7,672 nt of DNA from Planctomycetota bacterium (lineage in GTDB: Bacteria; Planctomycetota; Brocadiia; JAJRTI01): positions 1 through 7,672 of the forward strand of contig JAJRTI010000259.1 in the NCBI GenBank assembly GCA_024278415.1. Direction: 5' to 3'. Below, in pieces: positions 5,562 to 7,672 of the stretch; position 1 is the first letter of the stretch, and each line of letters begins with the position of its first letter. Under the pieces are notes generated by a model. It did no database searches and was not told where the DNA came from. It was given only the letters and a program-made list of their open reading frames with translations. The translations under genes and the position numbers were made by a program.

Positions 5562-7672
5562 CTATCGCCCGCGCTTGGGCTCGTTCAACACATCCTTGAC
5601 CGGCCGCCAGAGGCAAACCGAGCCGTCAAATGAAGCTGAAGCCAACAGACTCCCGTCCGCGGCTAAGGCGACACCGCGAACTCCACTCATGTGCCCCGTG
5701 AGGACGTGGAGCATCTCGCCCGTCTCGCTATCCCAAACGCGAACCGTGCGGTCATTCGACCCCGTGGCGACACGACGACCGCCCGCACTGAAGTTCACAG
5801 GGAGCACGGCCCCACTATGTCCCTTTAGGATCCGCAACACCCGGCCCGTCGCGACGTCCCAAAGCCGAGCGGTGGAATCGTCAGACCCGGATACAAGACG
5901 CCGGCCGTCCGGACTCACCGCGACTGAGTGCACCTTCCCCGTATGCCCTTCGAAAGTGGCAAGCGCCGCTCCTGTTTCCATATCCCAAAGCCTTACGGTC
6001 TTGTCCGAAGAGGCCGACGCCAGACGCCGGCCGTCCGGGCTGAAGGCAACAGAACTGACCACATCCGTGTGCCCATGAAGAGCTTTCAACTGCTTGCCTG
6101 TCTGCACGTCCCAAATCCGAATGGTCCGGTCCCATGACCCTGAAGCCACACGCCGACCATCCGGGCTGAACGCCACTGCATCTACTAAGCGTGTGTGTCC
6201 CTTGAACACGCGCAACTCTCTTCCCGTGTGCCAGTCCCAAATCCGAACACCGTCAAAGGCGGACGCAAGCCAGCGGCCGTCGCGGCTAAAGGCCACGGAC
6301 CATGCATGGATTACCCCCGGGTTCGTCGGGCCTAGCAACGCTGCTCCGGTCTTGGCGTCCCAAACCCCAAGCCTGCCATGGCCTCCACCGCACGCGACGA
6401 ACCGTCCGTCGAGGCTCAACGCTACAGAGTATAATTGCGCCGCATACCCATCAAGTCTCCTCAGCACGGCCCCCCCTTGTGAGTCCAGAATCCGAAGAGC
6501 CCCGTCCTGCGCTCCTAGCGCGAGGCGTGCACCATCCGGGCTGAAATCCAGAAAAGCCGTTGCCTGCCAGGCCTGCGGCTCGAACGCGGCCAAGCGGTTC
6601 CCCGTGTCCGGATCCCAGAGGCGGGCTCTTCCTCCGTACAGGCCTGCGGCGAGGCGCTTGCCATCCGGGCTGAAAGCGATATTCCTGAGGCCGTTATCGC
6701 CTTTGATAACCCTCAGCGCCTTGCCAGTCTTCACATCCCAAAGCCGAATGTCGCCATGGTTCCCACCAGACGCCAGGCAGCGACCATCCGGGCGAAACGC
6801 GAGGGACACGACACTCTCCGCATGCCCTTTGAGCGCGTGGAGCTGCCGGCCGGTCTGGGCATCCCACAGGCGGATCATCAAATCATCCCCTCCGGACGCA
6901 ACATACCGCCCGTCAGGGCTCACGGCAACAGACCGAACCGGGCCAGTGTGGCGGCGGCTCAGAACCCGCGGCGCCACACCGCTTTCGACATCCCAAACCC
7001 GAACCCCGTCCCACCCCCCCGAAGCAAGGCGCCGGCCGTCTGGGAAGAACGCCACCGAACTCATCCCACCCGTTTCCTCAAAGCATAGCACCTCGCGGCG
7101 CGATGTTACGTCCCACACACGAATCGTCCCATCTTGCGAGCACGTCGCAAGCTTCTTTCCGTCAGGGCTGAAATCAATCGAGATGATTGCCGCCTCGCGG
7201 GCATCCAAGCGCGCGGCAATGCCCCCCCGCTTCACATCGTACAGGTCCACACCAAACGAGTGGGCCACGGCCAGATACTTGCCGTCTGGAGAATACTTCA
7301 AGTCCGAGATCACGCCCGCAGGCCGTTGTTCCGTCTTGCCGTCTGCCCCGGGCACGGGTACCGTCGGCCCCAGCCGCTTCCATAGCGTCCAGCCGCTGGA
7401 TAGCTTCTTCGCAATGCCGTCGATCTCCACCCGCGCCCACGCGTACGCCGGCGACTGGGAATGCTTGGACTGGAGCGTCTTGAGCGCGCGCACGGCGGCA
7501 GACGTGCGCTTGTTCTTGACCGCGTCGCGCAGTTGCGCGATGAGCCGCAAGGCCGCGCCTTCCCGAACGGCCGACACCGCGTTCGAAAGGCTTGCCACCG
7601 CCGAAGCGGCCGCGCGGTAACACGCACTGCGGCCGTGCTTGGCCTTCAGCGCGTCCAGCCTCGCCAGGGCCG
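5562..7672 (-). CDS. WD40 repeat protein with 14 blades (5' end outside window)
   Basis: The frame is open to the window edge, giving 702 visible codons. An in-frame GTG at 7598 exists, but coding-like sequence continues upstream of it (about 24 more residues, including LDALKAKHGRSACY), so I treat the gene as 5'-truncated. Counting from that GTG, residues 96 to about 667 form 14 WD40 repeats of about 41 residues, each with the pattern SVAFSPDGRRLASGS...IRLWD...TG..L..L.GH. This is enough for two seven-bladed propellers. Blades 10-13 are near consensus; blades 1, 6, 7 and 8 are degenerate. Upstream, KAKHGRSACY and QSKHSQSPAY recur 58 residues apart, suggesting helical repeats before the propellers. 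WD40 propellers are protein-interaction scaffolds; bacterial examples often sit behind kinase, protease or signalling domains, and whatever domain precedes here is not visible. No transmembrane segment is seen in the visible part. The stop is TAG at 5562. Confidence 0.92.
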   Translation of the reverse strand, partial: ALARLDALKAKHGRSACYRAAASAVASLSNAVSAVREGAALRLIAQLRDAVKNKRTSAAVRALKTLQSKHSQSPAYAWARVEIDGIAKKLSSGWTLWKRLGPTVPVPGADGKTEQRPAGVISDLKYSPDGKYLAVAHSFGVDLYDVKRGGIAARLDAREAAIISIDFSPDGKKLATCSQDGTIRVWDVTSRREVLCFEETGGMSSVAFFPDGRRLASGGWDGVRVWDVESGVAPRVLSRRHTGPVRSVAVSPDGRYVASGGDDLMIRLWDAQTGRQLHALKGHAESVVSLAFRPDGRCLASGGNHGDIRLWDVKTGKALRVIKGDNGLRNIAFSPDGKRLAAGLYGGRARLWDPDTGNRLAAFEPQAWQATAFLDFSPDGARLALGAQDGALRILDSQGGAVLRRLDGYAAQLYSVALSLDGRFVACGGGHGRLGVWDAKTGAALLGPTNPGVIHAWSVAFSRDGRWLASAFDGVRIWDWHTGRELRVFKGHTRLVDAVAFSPDGRRVASGSWDRTIRIWDVQTGKQLKALHGHTDVVSSVAFSPDGRRLASASSDKTVRLWDMETGAALATFEGHTGKVHSVAVSPDGRRLVSGSDDSTARLWDVATGRVLRILKGHSGAVLPVNFSAGGRRVATGSNDRTVRVWDSETGEMLHVLTGHMSGVRGVALAADGSLLASASFDGSVCLWRPVKDVLNEPKRGR

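Noticed and set aside
6094..7620. 508-codon open frame on the plus strand
   Set aside because: It is antisense to the WD40 gene; its repeating character (RRPSGLKA-type strings) is the complement of the WD40 repeats.

Overview
The window is GC-rich bacterial DNA from an organism I cannot name with certainty. All five supported protein genes lie on the minus strand. Read in transcription order, from high to low coordinates, they are: the 3' part of a large WD40 beta-propeller protein (5562-7672, cut by the window edge); a TIM-barrel aldo/keto-reductase-like protein (4059-4853); a Uma2-family putative endonuclease (3299-3865); a cobalamin-binding-domain radical SAM enzyme (1779-3215); and a radical SAM enzyme with a SPASM/twitch-like C-terminal cysteine cluster (486-1601). 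A Uma2 gene, 'SPDGRRLASGS'-type WD40 repeats, an NPFSGFSH-type TIM-barrel protein and abundant palindromic intergenic repeats together fit Planctomycetota, Verrucomicrobiota or a similar environmental lineage. That assignment is an inference from gene style, not a marker-gene result.

The non-coding DNA is as distinctive as the genes. 1-215 is a string of GC-rich hairpins enclosed by an imperfect inverted repeat, probably a structured repeat element whose left part is cut off. 259-387 is a second nested palindrome: an 18-bp outer inverted repeat around a perfect 20-bp hairpin, followed by another hairpin at 389-409. 1666-1797 holds an array of ten CTTTACG/TTTTACG heptamers plus a short inverted copy. 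4003-4078 is a 76-nt cloverleaf-like palindromic repeat. 4862-5561 is about 700 bp without a convincing intact gene; it contains what looks like the first ~16 codons of a REP-associated tyrosine transposase (RAYT) and some short inverted repeats. Two repeats run into the 3' ends of genes and supply their last codons and stops: the heptamer array for the B12 radical SAM gene and the cloverleaf repeat for the TIM-barrel gene.

The genes do not form an obvious single pathway. The two radical SAM genes are neighbours and could act together, but 177 bp of repeat-bearing DNA separates them and neither substrate can be read from sequence. The WD40 protein has 14 recognisable blades, enough for two seven-bladed propellers, preceded by a helical repeat region that continues beyond the window. 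I see no defence system, CRISPR array, rRNA or tRNA. The best candidates for something poorly described are the repeat elements and their effect on gene ends.
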